Shown: in pieces, positions 1 through 8,755 of the stretch
Position numbering within the stretch: the stretch's first letter is position 1
Layout: every line of letters begins with the position of its first letter
Assembly: GCA_900552135.1 (NCBI GenBank)
Contig: URYN01000005.1
Span: 71,502-135,501 of the forward strand
Length of the DNA stretch: 64,000 bases
Direction of reading: 5' to 3'
DNA from: an uncultured Clostridium sp.
GTDB taxonomy: Bacteria; Bacillota; Clostridia; TANB77; CAG-508
The notes under the pieces: generated by a model
What the model was told of the DNA's origin: nothing
Database searches by the model: none
The model's input: only the letters and a program-made list of their open reading frames with translations
Position numbers and translations under genes: made by a program

Positions 1-1343
1 GAATAAAATATGATGAAAATGTTAAGATGTCCGATGTTATAAATACTTTACCATTCAGGCTAACAAAGGCTCAATTACGCGTTTTGGAAGAAATAGATAG
101 AGATATGGAATCCGAGAAACCAATGAATAGATTGTTACAAGGAGACGTTGGTTCTGGAAAAACAATTGTTGCGATGATTTCGGCTTACAAAGCCGTGAAA
201 AGCGGATATCAAGTTGCTGTAATGGCTCCCACAACTATTTTAGCGACACAACATTTAGAAAACTTTAATAAAATATTATCAAGCTTTGGAATAAAGAGTG
301 AACTTTTAATTAGCAGTTTAACTAAGAAACAAAAACAAATTGTTTTAGACAAATTGAAAAGCGGAGAGATTGATATAATAATTGGAACACATGCACTATT
401 GCAGGAAAATGTAGAATTTAAAAAATTAGGATTAGTCGTAACAGATGAACAACACAGATTTGGAGTAAAACAAAGAAGTATAATTGCTGGAAAAGGAAAC
501 AATCCAGATGTATTAGTTATGACTGCAACGCCAATCCCAAGAACACTTGCAATAGTTGTTTATGGAGACCTTGATATATCTGTAATTGATGAGTTACCAC
601 CAAATAGAAAGAAAATAGACACACTGGCTGTAAGAGAAAATATGACAGGAAGAATTGTTGAATTCATAAAGAAGAATGTTGATGAAGGCAGACAGGCATA
701 CATTGTTTGTCCATTCGTAGAAGACAATGAAGATATGGAAAATGTTAAATCCATAGAAAAACTTACAAAAACATATAAAGACGATATATTCAAAGATTAC
801 AAGGTTGAAATACTTCATGGAAAGATGAAACCAAAGGAAAAAGACCAAGTAATGCAAGATTTTAAAGATAACAAAATAAGTATATTAATTTCTACGACTG
901 TAATTGAAGTTGGAGTAGATGTACCAAATGCAAATATAATGGTAATAGAAAATGCAGAAAGGTTTGGCCTAGCACAGCTACATCAATTAAGAGGAAGAGT
1001 TGGAAGAGGAGAGTATAAATCATATTGTATATTAAAATATAATGGAAATTCGGACTTGATTAGACAGAGAATGGAGACTATGACTGCAACTGACGATGGT
1101 TTTAAAATTGCAGAAAAAGACTTAGAACTAAGAGGTTCAGGAGAATTCTTTGGAACTAAACAACACGGACTTCCAGAATTTAAAATTGCAAATATATTTG
1201 ATGCAGAAGACATTAAAATCTTGAAACTTGTTCAAGAACTTGCCATAAAAATAGAGGCTGAAGATTCAAAACTCGAGAATGAGAAAAACAAAAAGTTAAA
1301 GAAAATGGTAATGAGAATTAGAGAAGAAAGAATTGAATTGTAA
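1..1343 (+). CDS. recG: ATP-dependent DNA helicase RecG, C-terminal part (5' end outside window)
   Basis: RecG remodels stalled replication forks and Holliday junctions in the cytoplasm. The frame is open from the first bases of the window with no stop before the Met at 27, so the gene starts upstream; about 446 residues remain of a family that is usually near 680. What is present is the superfamily 2 helicase core: Walker A GDVGSGKT, a DEQH-type motif II (TDEQHRFG), motif III TATPIPRTLA, and in the second RecA-like domain TTVIEVGVDVPNA and the arginine-finger motif QLRGRVGRG. The C-terminal RecG-specific segment (LRGSGEFFGTKQHG) is also there, which separates it from Mfd and PriA. The N-terminal wedge domain lies outside. 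A strong bidirectional terminator follows at about 1438-1481. Confidence 0.97.
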   Translation, partial: IKYDENVKMSDVINTLPFRLTKAQLRVLEEIDRDMESEKPMNRLLQGDVGSGKTIVAMISAYKAVKSGYQVAVMAPTTILATQHLENFNKILSSFGIKSELLISSLTKKQKQIVLDKLKSGEIDIIIGTHALLQENVEFKKLGLVVTDEQHRFGVKQRSIIAGKGNNPDVLVMTATPIPRTLAIVVYGDLDISVIDELPPNRKKIDTLAVRENMTGRIVEFIKKNVDEGRQAYIVCPFVEDNEDMENVKSIEKLTKTYKDDIFKDYKVEILHGKMKPKEKDQVMQDFKDNKISILISTTVIEVGVDVPNANIMVIENAERFGLAQLHQLRGRVGRGEYKSYCILKYNGNSDLIRQRMETMTATDDGFKIAEKDLELRGSGEFFGTKQHGLPEFKIANIFDAEDIKILKLVQELAIKIEAEDSKLENEKNKKLKKMVMRIREERIEL

Positions 1344-1437
1344 GTCGCCTAAATAGCATTTAATTTATTTTACATGCAACATATATATGGAAGCAAGGAA
1401 AAAGCCTAAAGAAATAAAGATTAGAAGAACAAAATAA

Positions 1438-1481
1438 AAGCTCATCGCGGACTCTAAATAAAGAATCCGCGATGAGCTTTT
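1438..1481. terminator. Bidirectional intrinsic terminator between recG and a minus-strand gene
   Basis: Perfect 14-bp inverted repeat (1438-1451 with 1466-1479, arm AAGCTCATCGCGGA) around a 14-nt loop. It is followed by a short T run on the plus strand, and a T-rich tract also follows on the minus strand. It can end recG from the left and the small minus-strand gene at 1517-1786 from the right. Confidence 0.85.
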
Positions 1482-1516
1482 GCTGTGGTAGTGTGTGTTA
1501 GCCTTCGCCGTAAAGC

Positions 1517-1786
1517 TTAGACTTTCTGGACATTGTAAGGAAATCCGTAGAAATCCATAACAAAGTTTTTGTAATCCGAGAAGGGCTTTTCAATCTTGAA
1601 CGGGTTGTCACAATCTATGACGGGGTTGACCGCTTGTATAGAATGCTCACAGAAGACGATGGGCTTGTACTGCTTGTGAGAGTATATCTCCTCCTGAGAA
1701 GCTCTCTTTTCCTGGAAACGTGCGGTGCGATCGCTCACACTATCGAGGCAACCGTTGTCGTTAAAATCCCGACCATCATAATACAT
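1517..1786 (-). CDS. Small solitary hypothetical protein, 89 aa, richer in GC than its surroundings
   Basis: Not recognised. The Met at 1786 (MYYDGRDFNDNG) is preferred because an AAAGG lies about 10 nt upstream; the open frame extends to a TTG at 1828 without a ribosome site. The product is soluble, rich in Asp, Phe and Tyr, with three Cys and no signal or membrane segment. The coding DNA is clearly richer in G and C and uses codons such as CGG, GAC and AAC that the neighbouring operon avoids. It has its own perfect SigA promoter (1846-1874) and its own terminator, so it is a monocistronic unit placed against the direction of the flanking genes. Three other units in the window share this architecture (32.5, 33.2 and 58.1 kb). 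Coding status is inferred from promoter, ribosome site and terminator. Confidence 0.6.
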   Translation of the reverse strand: MYYDGRDFNDNGCLDSVSDRTARFQEKRASQEEIYSHKQYKPIVFCEHSIQAVNPVIDCDNPFKIEKPFSDYKNFVMDFYGFPYNVQKV

Positions 1787-1845
1787 AAGAACACAGCCTT
1801 TCATAAAAAAATGTTTTTTGTTAAGCAAAGCCTAACGATATATAT

Positions 1846-1874
1846 ATTATAACACATAATCTACATAATGTCAA
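1846..1874 (-). promoter_or_regulatory. Consensus SigA promoter for the 1517-1786 gene
   Basis: Read on the minus strand: TTGACA (1874-1869), 17-bp spacer, TATAAT (1851-1846). Both hexamers match consensus. The leader to the chosen start is about 50 nt. Confidence 0.8.
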
Positions 1875-1976
1875 AATTTGCAAAAATCTGGTCAAGCAAA
1901 AAGTTAAATGCAATTCTGTAAAGTAAATGCAACTTGTATGAATTTGCAAAAATCTATTAAAAATTCACTAAAAGTA

Positions 1977-2005
1977 TTGATTTTATCCAATAATTAGGGT
2001 ATAAT
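1977..2005 (+). promoter_or_regulatory. Promoter of the rimP-nusA-infB operon
   Basis: TTGATT (1977-1982), 17-bp spacer, TATAAT (2000-2005). It is the only good promoter between the minus-strand gene and rimP and should drive the seven-gene operon to truB. Confidence 0.75.
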
Positions 2006-2030
2006 AATACCAGCATATGATTTTAGAGCA

Positions 2031-2057
2031 GAAGAGTGGAAAGAAGTTCCACTCTTC
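2031..2057 (+). promoter_or_regulatory. Leader hairpin of the rimP-nusA operon
   Basis: Perfect 11-bp stem (GAAGAGTGGAA at 2031-2041 with TTCCACTCTTC at 2047-2057) and a 5-nt loop, roughly 20 nt after the expected transcription start and 16 nt before the rimP ribosome site. No T tract follows, so it is not a plain terminator. A role in mRNA stability or feedback by an operon product is inference. Confidence 0.5.
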
Positions 2058-2087
2058 TGTAGTGTTATAATATAAGGAGGCAGAAAT

Positions 2088-2543
2088 TTGTCTAGATTAG
2101 AAGAAAAAATTGAAGAACTCGTAACTAAGCCAATCAACAATCTTGGTTATAGAGTTTATGATGTAATTTATGCAAAAGAGGGAAAAGACAATTATCTAAG
2201 AATTTTTATAGATAATAATGCAGGAATCAGCTTAGATGACTGTGAAAAAGTAAACGATGCAATAACAGACATGCTTGATGAAGCAAATTATATAAAAGAC
2301 CAATACTTTTTAGAAATCTCATCTCCTGGAGTGGAAAGACATATTAGAAAAGATAGCCAGTTAGAAGAACACAGGGAAAAAGAGATTACAGTAAAATTGT
2401 TTAAGCCAATAGATAAGCAAAAAGAATTTACTGGAGTACTTAAAGATTTTTCGGAAGATGAAATCATACTAAGTGTTGATGAAAAAGAAATAAAAATACC
2501 AAGAAGTACAATTAGTTCAATGAACAGAACTTTTCATTGGTAA
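2088..2543 (+). CDS. rimP: Ribosome maturation factor RimP
   Basis: RimP binds the 30S subunit during late maturation and helps load S12 and neighbouring proteins. The 151-residue length is normal. The N-terminal alpha/beta domain shows the family pattern (LRIFIDNNAGISLDDCEKV, about residues 37-55) and the ISSPGVER signature near residue 82; the C-terminal SH3-like domain ends in IPRSTISSMNRTFHW. Translation starts at a TTG (2088) with AAGGAGG a few bases upstream. It is the first gene of the rimP-nusA-rnpM-infB-rbfA-nrnA-truB operon, an order conserved in Firmicutes; nusA follows after about 40 nt. Confidence 0.95.
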   Translation: MSRLEEKIEELVTKPINNLGYRVYDVIYAKEGKDNYLRIFIDNNAGISLDDCEKVNDAITDMLDEANYIKDQYFLEISSPGVERHIRKDSQLEEHREKEITVKLFKPIDKQKEFTGVLKDFSEDEIILSVDEKEIKIPRSTISSMNRTFHW

Positions 2544-2583
2544 TTAGAAATATAGATTATAAAAGAAAGGATTGATTTGGAAA

Positions 2584-3795
2584 ATGAAAAAGAATGTAAA
2601 AAAAGTAGAAAACAAAGGAGTAGATAGCTCAGAATTAATAATAGCTTTAGATGAACTAGAAAAGGAAAAAGGAATAAAGAAAGAATATGTATTAGAGTCA
2701 ATAGAAGCAGCACTTGTTACAGCATATAAAAGAAACTTTGATGTCAATTCAGATAATGTAAAAATAACTTTAAATAAGGAAACAGGAGAAACTCATGTTT
2801 ACGAAGAATTAGAAGTTGTTGAGAACGTAGAAGATGATAAAACTCAAATTTCTTTAGAAGATGCAAGAAAATTAGATAGCAAACTTGAAATTGGAGATAC
2901 AGTTCATAAAGAATTAATGCCAAAGAATTTTGGTAGAATTGCTGCTCAAACTGCAAAACAAGTAATAGTACAAAGAATAAGAGAAGCTTCAAGAGAAATA
3001 ATTTTTAATGAATTCAGCGAGAAAAAAGGAGAAATAGTTTCTGGATTAGTTCAAAAGGTTGATAAAAACATTGTTGTATTAGACCTTGGAAAAATTGAAG
3101 GAATAATGCCATTAAAAGAACAAATTCCAACAGAAACATATCATGTAAATCAAAAATTAAGAGCTTGTGTTGCAAGCGTTGAAAAAGGAATAAAAGGTTC
3201 AACACAAATAATTGTTTCAAGAGCTAACAATGATTTCTTGAGAAAATTATTTGAACTTGAAATTCCAGAAATCTATGAAGGACTTATAGAAATAAAGAGT
3301 GTTTCAAGAGATCCAGGAAAGAGATGCAAGGTTGCTGTTTATTCACCAAACGAAAACATAGATCCAGTTGGTTCTTGTGTTGGACAAAAAGGAATTCGTA
3401 TTCAAAACATAATAAATGAATTAAATGGTGAAAAGATTGATGTAATAGAATGGCATGAAGATCCATCAACATTTATTGCAGAAGCTTTACTTCCAGCAAA
3501 GGTAATGGCTGTTGATGTAAGAGAAGAAGAAAAATTTGCACAAGTAATAGTTCCAGACGATCAATTATCTTTAGCTATAGGAAAATCTGGACAAAATGCT
3601 CGCTTAGCTGCTAAATTAACAAATTGGAAAATCGATATAAAGAGTGAATCTCAATTTAGAGAACTTCTACAAAAAATGCAAGAAGAAGGAAATGAACAAG
3701 AGAAAGTTACAGAAGCTCAAAATGAAGCAAAAACTGAGGTTGAAGAAATAGAAAATGTATCTGAAGCAGAAACAGAATCTACAACAGAAGAATAG
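2584..3795 (+). CDS. nusA: Transcription termination/antitermination factor NusA
   Basis: NusA binds RNA polymerase and nascent RNA and modulates pausing, termination and antitermination. About 403 residues from the ATG at 2584; a TTG at 2572 is in frame but only 1 nt from the AAAGG, so the ATG is preferred, with a long spacer. Order: polymerase-binding N-terminal domain (LDELEKEKGIKKEYVLESIE, about 20-140), S1 domain (VSGLVQKVDKNIVVLDLG, about 145-205), then two KH domains (IRIQNIINELNGEKIDV and LAIGKSGQNARLAAKLT). The tail after residue 365 is very acidic and low-complexity (EAKTEVEEIENV), as in several Clostridia. The two C-terminal repeats of E. coli NusA are absent, as normal in Firmicutes. 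Confidence 0.96.
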   Translation: MKKNVKKVENKGVDSSELIIALDELEKEKGIKKEYVLESIEAALVTAYKRNFDVNSDNVKITLNKETGETHVYEELEVVENVEDDKTQISLEDARKLDSKLEIGDTVHKELMPKNFGRIAAQTAKQVIVQRIREASREIIFNEFSEKKGEIVSGLVQKVDKNIVVLDLGKIEGIMPLKEQIPTETYHVNQKLRACVASVEKGIKGSTQIIVSRANNDFLRKLFELEIPEIYEGLIEIKSVSRDPGKRCKVAVYSPNENIDPVGSCVGQKGIRIQNIINELNGEKIDVIEWHEDPSTFIAEALLPAKVMAVDVREEEKFAQVIVPDDQLSLAIGKSGQNARLAAKLTNWKIDIKSESQFRELLQKMQEEGNEQEKVTEAQNEAKTEVEEIENVSEAETESTTEE

Positions 3796-3807
3796 GAGGA
3801 GATGTTT

Positions 3808-4068
3808 TTGAATAAGATACCGCAAAGAACTTGCCTAGGATGTATGCAAAGTAAGAATAAAAGTGAGCTTGTAAGAATAGTAAAACAAAATGATGGAAAA
3901 ATATTTGTAGACAAAACAGGAAAAGCTAATGGTAGAGGTGCATATATTTGTAATAATGTAGAATGCCTAGACAAAGCAATCAAATCAAAGAGATTAGAAA
4001 AGAATTTTGAAACTAAAATAGACAATGAAATTTATGAAAGTTTAAGAGGTGTAATTGTTGATAAATAA
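3808..4068 (+). CDS. rnpM: RNase P modulator RnpM (YlxR family)
   Basis: Small RNA-binding YlxR-family protein; in Bacillus it was shown to bind RNase P RNA and dampen its activity. About 86 residues. Family signature visible: RTCLGC near the start, then GRGAYIC in the middle and a basic C-terminal helix (KRLEKNF). Start: TTG at 3808 has AGGAGG with an 8-nt spacer, whereas the ATG at 3802 is only 2 nt from that site, so TTG is preferred. The L7Ae-like gene (ylxQ) that often lies between rnpM and infB is missing here; the gap to infB is about 50 nt. Confidence 0.9.
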   Translation: MNKIPQRTCLGCMQSKNKSELVRIVKQNDGKIFVDKTGKANGRGAYICNNVECLDKAIKSKRLEKNFETKIDNEIYESLRGVIVDK

Positions 4069-4121
4069 TAAATTAAATGAAAATAAAAACGAAAAAATAA
4101 TTTTTGGGGGTGAATTTTATC

Positions 4122-7100
4122 TTGGGTAAACTAAAAGTACATGAATTAGCAAAGGAATTAGGCGTTCCAAGTAAAGAAGTTTTAAAAAAGGCAAAGGAAT
4201 TGAAAATTGAAGTAGCTAGCCACTTAAGCAACCTAGAAGAAGAACAAGTTTCAATGATTAAAAAGGCTTATTCTAATAATGCAGGAGCAAACAAAACAGA
4301 AAAGAAAGCAAATGCAACATCAGCAGATAAAAAAGTAGAAAAAAAGGCAGAAAAGAAAGATGATACTGCGAAAAAACAAGCAAATAAGAACAAGAAAGAA
4401 ACACCTGTAATCATTAGAAGAGAAGTAATTTTGAATGATGAAAGTGATAATAAGAAAGAAGAAAAATCACAAGAAAGAAAAGATGTTGGTTTTGTAAAAA
4501 GAAGAAACAATAATGATTACAATATTGTTTACAGAAACAAAACTAATAAACCTTTAACTGTTAATGAATTATTTGGACTTGGAAAGAAAGAAGAAAAAGT
4601 TGAAACAAAGAAGCCTGAAGTAAAAGAAGAAAAGAAACCAGAATCAAAGGTTGAAGAAGTAAAAAAAGTTGAGGTTGTAAAACAGGAAGAAAAGAAAGTA
4701 GAGAAAAAGCCAGAAGTTTCTGTACCAGCCAATACCGAGACAAGAGAGAATGGCAAAACTACTTTAAATAGACCTGTTCAAAACCCAAAAGAAGAAGCAA
4801 GAAAGCCTTTTGAAAATCGTAGAAATGAACAAAACGGTCAAAATAATGGAAGAAGAGATGACAATAGAAACAATCATTTCAATAATAGATTTGAGAATAA
4901 TGGTTACAATAGAAATAACAATTCTTTTAGAAACCGTGATAATTCTCAAAATGGTTACGGAAGAAATTCTAATAGAGATAACTCTCAAAATAATTATGGA
5001 AGAAACTTTAACCGTGATAATAACTTCAATAGAAATAACAGAGAAGGCTTCTCAGATAATAATGGAAGACAAAACAATTTCAGAAACAATGGACAGAATG
5101 GTGGATTCTCAAGAAACGGTGGATTTAACAGAAATGGCCAAAACGGTGGCTACAACAATGGCGGATTCGGTAGAGGTCAACGTCCATTAGACGAGAAGAG
5201 AATCGATAAAAAGATAAATGATATATTAGAAACAGAAATTGTAGAAAAGGAAAATCAAAGAGATTATTCTACAAAGGCAAGCTTCAAGGCTAAAGATAGT
5301 AGATTCAATGAGCAAACAAGACAGAACAAGTCTAAATCAAGAAGATTTAATGATGAAGAAGAATATGATGAGGGCAAGTTAAAGAATTTAAAGCAAGTTG
5401 ATAAACTTTCTAATATGTTTGAGGACCAAGAAGGTGGAATGCTTGATTACTACGATTTATCTACAGAACGTGGTAAGAAAGGAAAACGCAAAAACCAAAA
5501 AGGCACTGAGGAAAGAAACAAACAAAAAATCTTTAAACTTACTGAAATAACAATTCCAGAGAATATAAGTGTTAAAGATTTAGCTGCTGAATTGAAGAAA
5601 ACAAGTGGAGAAGTAATTACAAAATTAATGAATCTTGGAATAATGGCAACAATAAACCAAGAACTTGATTTTGATACAGCATTCTTAATAGCACAAGAAT
5701 TCGGTGTTACAGCAAATAAGAAAGAAGAAGTTAAAGAAGAAGACATACTATTTGATGATTCTGAAGATAAGGAAGAAGATTTAGTTCAAAGACCACCAGT
5801 AGTTGTTGTTATGGGACACGTAGACCATGGTAAGACATCACTTCTTGATGCAATAAGAAAAACTAATGTTATCGAGGGAGAAGCTGGAGGAATTACTCAA
5901 CATATTGGTGCCTACAAGGTAACAATAAATGGTAGAGAAATAACTTTCTTAGATACTCCAGGACACGAAGCATTTACAAGCATGCGTGCTAGAGGAGCTC
6001 AAATAACTGATGTTGCAATACTTGTTGTTGCCGCAGATGATGGTGTAATGCCTCAAACAGTTGAAGCTATAAACCATGCAAAAGCAGCTGGAATTCCAAT
6101 TATAGTTGCAATAAACAAGATTGATGTACCAGGTGCTAACCCTGAAAGAGTAAAACAAGAATTAATGCAATATGAATTAGTTCCTGAAGAATGGGGTGGA
6201 AACACAGTATTTGTTGAAATATCAGCAAAACAAAATATAAACATAGATCAATTACTTGAAATGGTACTTCTTGTTTCTGATATGCAAGACCTAAAAGTAA
6301 ATCCAAATAAGCAAGCTAAAGGAGCTGTTATAGAGGCAAGACTTGATAAGGCAAAAGGACCTATTGCATCTGTATTGGTTCAAAGAGGTAAACTTGATGT
6401 TGGAGATACAATAGTAGTTGGAACATCAATTGGTAGAATAAGAGCAATGAAAGATGATAAAGGTAAAAAAGTTAAGTCTGCAGGACCTTCTACACCAGTT
6501 GAAATTATGGGACTTACAAAAGTACCAGAAGCTGGAGATACTTTCTATGAAGTTAAAGATGAAAAAATGGCTAAACACTTAATAGAAAGAAGAGAAAGAA
6601 AAGCAAGAGAAGATGCAATGAATGCATACAATAAAGTAACTTTAAACAACTTATTCGAGCAAATGGAACACGAAAACTTGAAACAATTAAACATAATTGT
6701 AAAAGCAGACGTTCAAGGAACTGCAGAAGCATTAAAACAATCATTAGAGAAATTATCTGATGAAGATGTTGCAGTAAAAGTTATACATTCTAGTGCCGGA
6801 GCAATAAATGAATCTGATGTAAACCTTGCAAAAGCTGCAAAAGCAATAATTATAGGATTTAATGTAAGACCAAATGCTACAGCAAAAGAAACTGCTGAAA
6901 AACAAGAAGTTGAAATTAAACTATACTCTGTAATCTACCAAGCATTAGAAGACGTTGAAGCAGCGATGAATGGATTACTAGACCCAATTTATGAAGAAAA
7001 AGTAATAGGAAATGTTGAAGTAAGACAAACATTTAAAGTTTCAAATGTTGGAACTATTGCAGGTGGATATGTAAAAGACGGTAAAGTTGAAAGAAATGCC

Positions 7101-7334
7101 GGAGTAAGAGTAATAAGAGACAATGTAGTAATACATCAAGGAAAATTAGTATCTTTAAAGAGATTTAAAGACGATGCTAAAGAGGTTTCTAAAGGATTTG
7201 AGTGTGGACTTCAAATTGAAAACTTCAATGATATACAAATTGGAGACATTATAGAAGTATATATAATGGAAGAAGTAAAAAGAACAAAGAAGTCTAAAGT
7301 ACAACAAATATCTCAAGAACACGGAAACAAATAA
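4122..7334 (+). CDS. infB: Translation initiation factor IF-2
   Basis: GTPase that places initiator tRNA on the 30S subunit and promotes subunit joining. About 1070 residues from the TTG at 4122, which has GGGGGTG 9 nt upstream and yields the usual MGKLKVHELAKELGV start; an in-frame TTG at 4104 lies inside that ribosome site. Order: first IF2-N domain (1-50), Lys/Glu-rich linker (60-200), an unusual Asn/Arg/Gly-rich stretch with internal repeats such as RDNSQNNYGRN (about 220-345), second IF2-N domain (about 470-525), G domain with GHVDHGKT, DTPGHEAF and NKID (about 565-730), then domains II-IV including the initiator-tRNA-binding C terminus. The linker makes it longer than the roughly 700-residue Bacillus form. 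Confidence 0.97.
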   Translation: MGKLKVHELAKELGVPSKEVLKKAKELKIEVASHLSNLEEEQVSMIKKAYSNNAGANKTEKKANATSADKKVEKKAEKKDDTAKKQANKNKKETPVIIRREVILNDESDNKKEEKSQERKDVGFVKRRNNNDYNIVYRNKTNKPLTVNELFGLGKKEEKVETKKPEVKEEKKPESKVEEVKKVEVVKQEEKKVEKKPEVSVPANTETRENGKTTLNRPVQNPKEEARKPFENRRNEQNGQNNGRRDDNRNNHFNNRFENNGYNRNNNSFRNRDNSQNGYGRNSNRDNSQNNYGRNFNRDNNFNRNNREGFSDNNGRQNNFRNNGQNGGFSRNGGFNRNGQNGGYNNGGFGRGQRPLDEKRIDKKINDILETEIVEKENQRDYSTKASFKAKDSRFNEQTRQNKSKSRRFNDEEEYDEGKLKNLKQVDKLSNMFEDQEGGMLDYYDLSTERGKKGKRKNQKGTEERNKQKIFKLTEITIPENISVKDLAAELKKTSGEVITKLMNLGIMATINQELDFDTAFLIAQEFGVTANKKEEVKEEDILFDDSEDKEEDLVQRPPVVVVMGHVDHGKTSLLDAIRKTNVIEGEAGGITQHIGAYKVTINGREITFLDTPGHEAFTSMRARGAQITDVAILVVAADDGVMPQTVEAINHAKAAGIPIIVAINKIDVPGANPERVKQELMQYELVPEEWGGNTVFVEISAKQNINIDQLLEMVLLVSDMQDLKVNPNKQAKGAVIEARLDKAKGPIASVLVQRGKLDVGDTIVVGTSIGRIRAMKDDKGKKVKSAGPSTPVEIMGLTKVPEAGDTFYEVKDEKMAKHLIERRERKAREDAMNAYNKVTLNNLFEQMEHENLKQLNIIVKADVQGTAEALKQSLEKLSDEDVAVKVIHSSAGAINESDVNLAKAAKAIIIGFNVRPNATAKETAEKQEVEIKLYSVIYQALEDVEAAMNGLLDPIYEEKVIGNVEVRQTFKVSNVGTIAGGYVKDGKVERNAGVRVIRDNVVIHQGKLVSLKRFKDDAKEVSKGFECGLQIENFNDIQIGDIIEVYIMEEVKRTKKSKVQQISQEHGNK

Positions 7335-7356
7335 AAGAAAAGGAGTTTGATGCTTT

Positions 7357-7746
7357 ATGAGTAAAAATGAGGCAAGACTTGGAAGAATTAATGAAGAGCT
7401 TATGAAAGAAATAAGCCATATAATAACTTATGAACTAAAAAATCCAGATGCAACTGGAATGATAAGCGTTACTAAAGTTAAGGTTACCCCTGACTTAAAA
7501 TATGCAAAAGTCTATGTAAGTTTATTAAATTCAAAGAGTAATGAAAAAACGATGAAGGCATTAAAAGAATCTGCTGGATTCATAAGATCACAAGTTGCAA
7601 GAACTGTAAATTTAAGAATTACTCCAGAGCTTGTATTTGAATATGATGATTCAATAGAACATGGAGAAAAAATTGACAGTATATTAAAAGAAATAAGCAA
7701 ACAAGACAAAGAACTAAAAGAAAGACTAAACGCAAAGAACAAATAG
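7357..7746 (+). CDS. rbfA: Ribosome-binding factor A
   Basis: RbfA is a KH-type RNA-binding protein needed for 16S 5'-end maturation and cold adaptation. The 129 residues match the family; recognisable blocks are LGRINEELMKEISHIITYEL, VTPDLKYAKVYVSLL and LRITPELVFEYDDSIEHG. The ATG at 7357 has AAGGAG upstream. Another ATG at 7350 opens a 4-codon frame that overlaps the start (ATG CTT TAT GAG TAA), a small oddity that could mildly affect initiation. It lies 22 nt after infB and 31 nt before nrnA, in the same operon. Confidence 0.96.
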   Translation: MSKNEARLGRINEELMKEISHIITYELKNPDATGMISVTKVKVTPDLKYAKVYVSLLNSKSNEKTMKALKESAGFIRSQVARTVNLRITPELVFEYDDSIEHGEKIDSILKEISKQDKELKERLNAKNK

Positions 7747-7777
7747 TAGCATAAATATTTAGAGAAAGAGGTAAAAA

Positions 7778-8728
7778 ATGACTTTAGATAATATATTAGA
7801 TGAAATAAAAAAAGCAGATACTATTGCAATTCTAGTACATGAAAATCCAGATGGAGATGCAGTTGGTAGTGCTTTGGCTATGGAACTAGCTTTAAAGCAA
7901 TTAAATAAAGAGGCAGATGTGATAATTCCAGAATTTCCAAAGGAATTTGAATTTCTGCCTGATGCAGATAAAATAAAGACTGGAACAGATGTTACTTCTT
8001 ATGATTTAGTATTAACACTTGATTGTGCAAGCATAAAACTTATAAATAATTGTATTGATTATTTTGAAAATGCAAAAACCAAAGTTGCAATTGATCACCA
8101 TAGCAGTAACACAATGTTTGCAGATTACAACTTTGTTGACCAAGATGCACCAGCATGTGCGCAACTTTTACTAGTTATCTTTGGTTACTACAATATTGAA
8201 GTAACCAAAGAAATTGGAACATGTATCTTAACAGGAATAATTACAGATACAGGCGGATTCAGATATGAAGGAGTAACTGCTGAAACTTTCAGATTTGTTG
8301 CAAGCTTATGTGAAAAAGGAGTAAAAGTTTCAAAAGTATATCAAAGAGTATTTGCAAGCAAAACAAGAGCAAAATTTGAATTACATAAAATTGCTCTTGA
8401 CAGAGAAGAATTCCTTGAAGATGGAAAAATTGCATTTACATACATAACAAAAGCAGACGAAGAAAAAGTAGGAGCAAAAAATGGAGACTATGACGGAATA
8501 GTTGAAAATGGAAGAGATGTTGAAGGAGTTGAGGTTTCTATATTCTTAAGAGAAACTGACAAAGGAATAAAAGTATCTCTTCGCTCAAAAGACTATGTAA
8601 ATGTTTCTGAAGCTGCAACAATGTTTGGTGGCGGAGGACATGTAAGAGCTGCAGGGTGCAATATTCAAGGAACGATAGAACAAGCAAAGAATCAAATTGT
8701 AAACAGAATAAAGTGTTATTTGAAATAA
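7778..8728 (+). CDS. nrnA: DHH-family nanoRNase / pAp phosphatase NrnA
   Basis: NrnA-type enzymes degrade 2-5 nt RNAs and dephosphorylate 3'-phosphoadenosine 5'-phosphate; relatives hydrolyse cyclic dinucleotide products such as pApA or pGpG. 316 residues, normal size. DHH domain: HENPDGDAVGSALAM (about 21-35), a TLDCA motif, the name-giving DHH in IDHHSSN (about 107), and DTGGFRYEG. C-terminal DHHA1 domain with the substrate-binding GGGGHVRAAGC. Its position between rbfA and truB is the standard Firmicutes order. Which substrate dominates cannot be read from sequence; the window does contain a c-di-GMP riboswitch, so linear dinucleotides are plausible. Confidence 0.92.
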   Translation: MTLDNILDEIKKADTIAILVHENPDGDAVGSALAMELALKQLNKEADVIIPEFPKEFEFLPDADKIKTGTDVTSYDLVLTLDCASIKLINNCIDYFENAKTKVAIDHHSSNTMFADYNFVDQDAPACAQLLLVIFGYYNIEVTKEIGTCILTGIITDTGGFRYEGVTAETFRFVASLCEKGVKVSKVYQRVFASKTRAKFELHKIALDREEFLEDGKIAFTYITKADEEKVGAKNGDYDGIVENGRDVEGVEVSIFLRETDKGIKVSLRSKDYVNVSEAATMFGGGGHVRAAGCNIQGTIEQAKNQIVNRIKCYLK

Positions 8729-8755
8729 AACCAGTTTAATGGGAGAGCTATTATA

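Noticed and set aside
1634..1852. 72-aa plus-strand frame opposite the small minus gene
   Set aside because: Lacks promoter and ribosome site; the minus-strand frame has both plus a terminator.
4810..5190. 126-aa frame inside infB
   Set aside because: It is the shadow of the Asn/Arg-rich repeat region of IF-2 in another frame.
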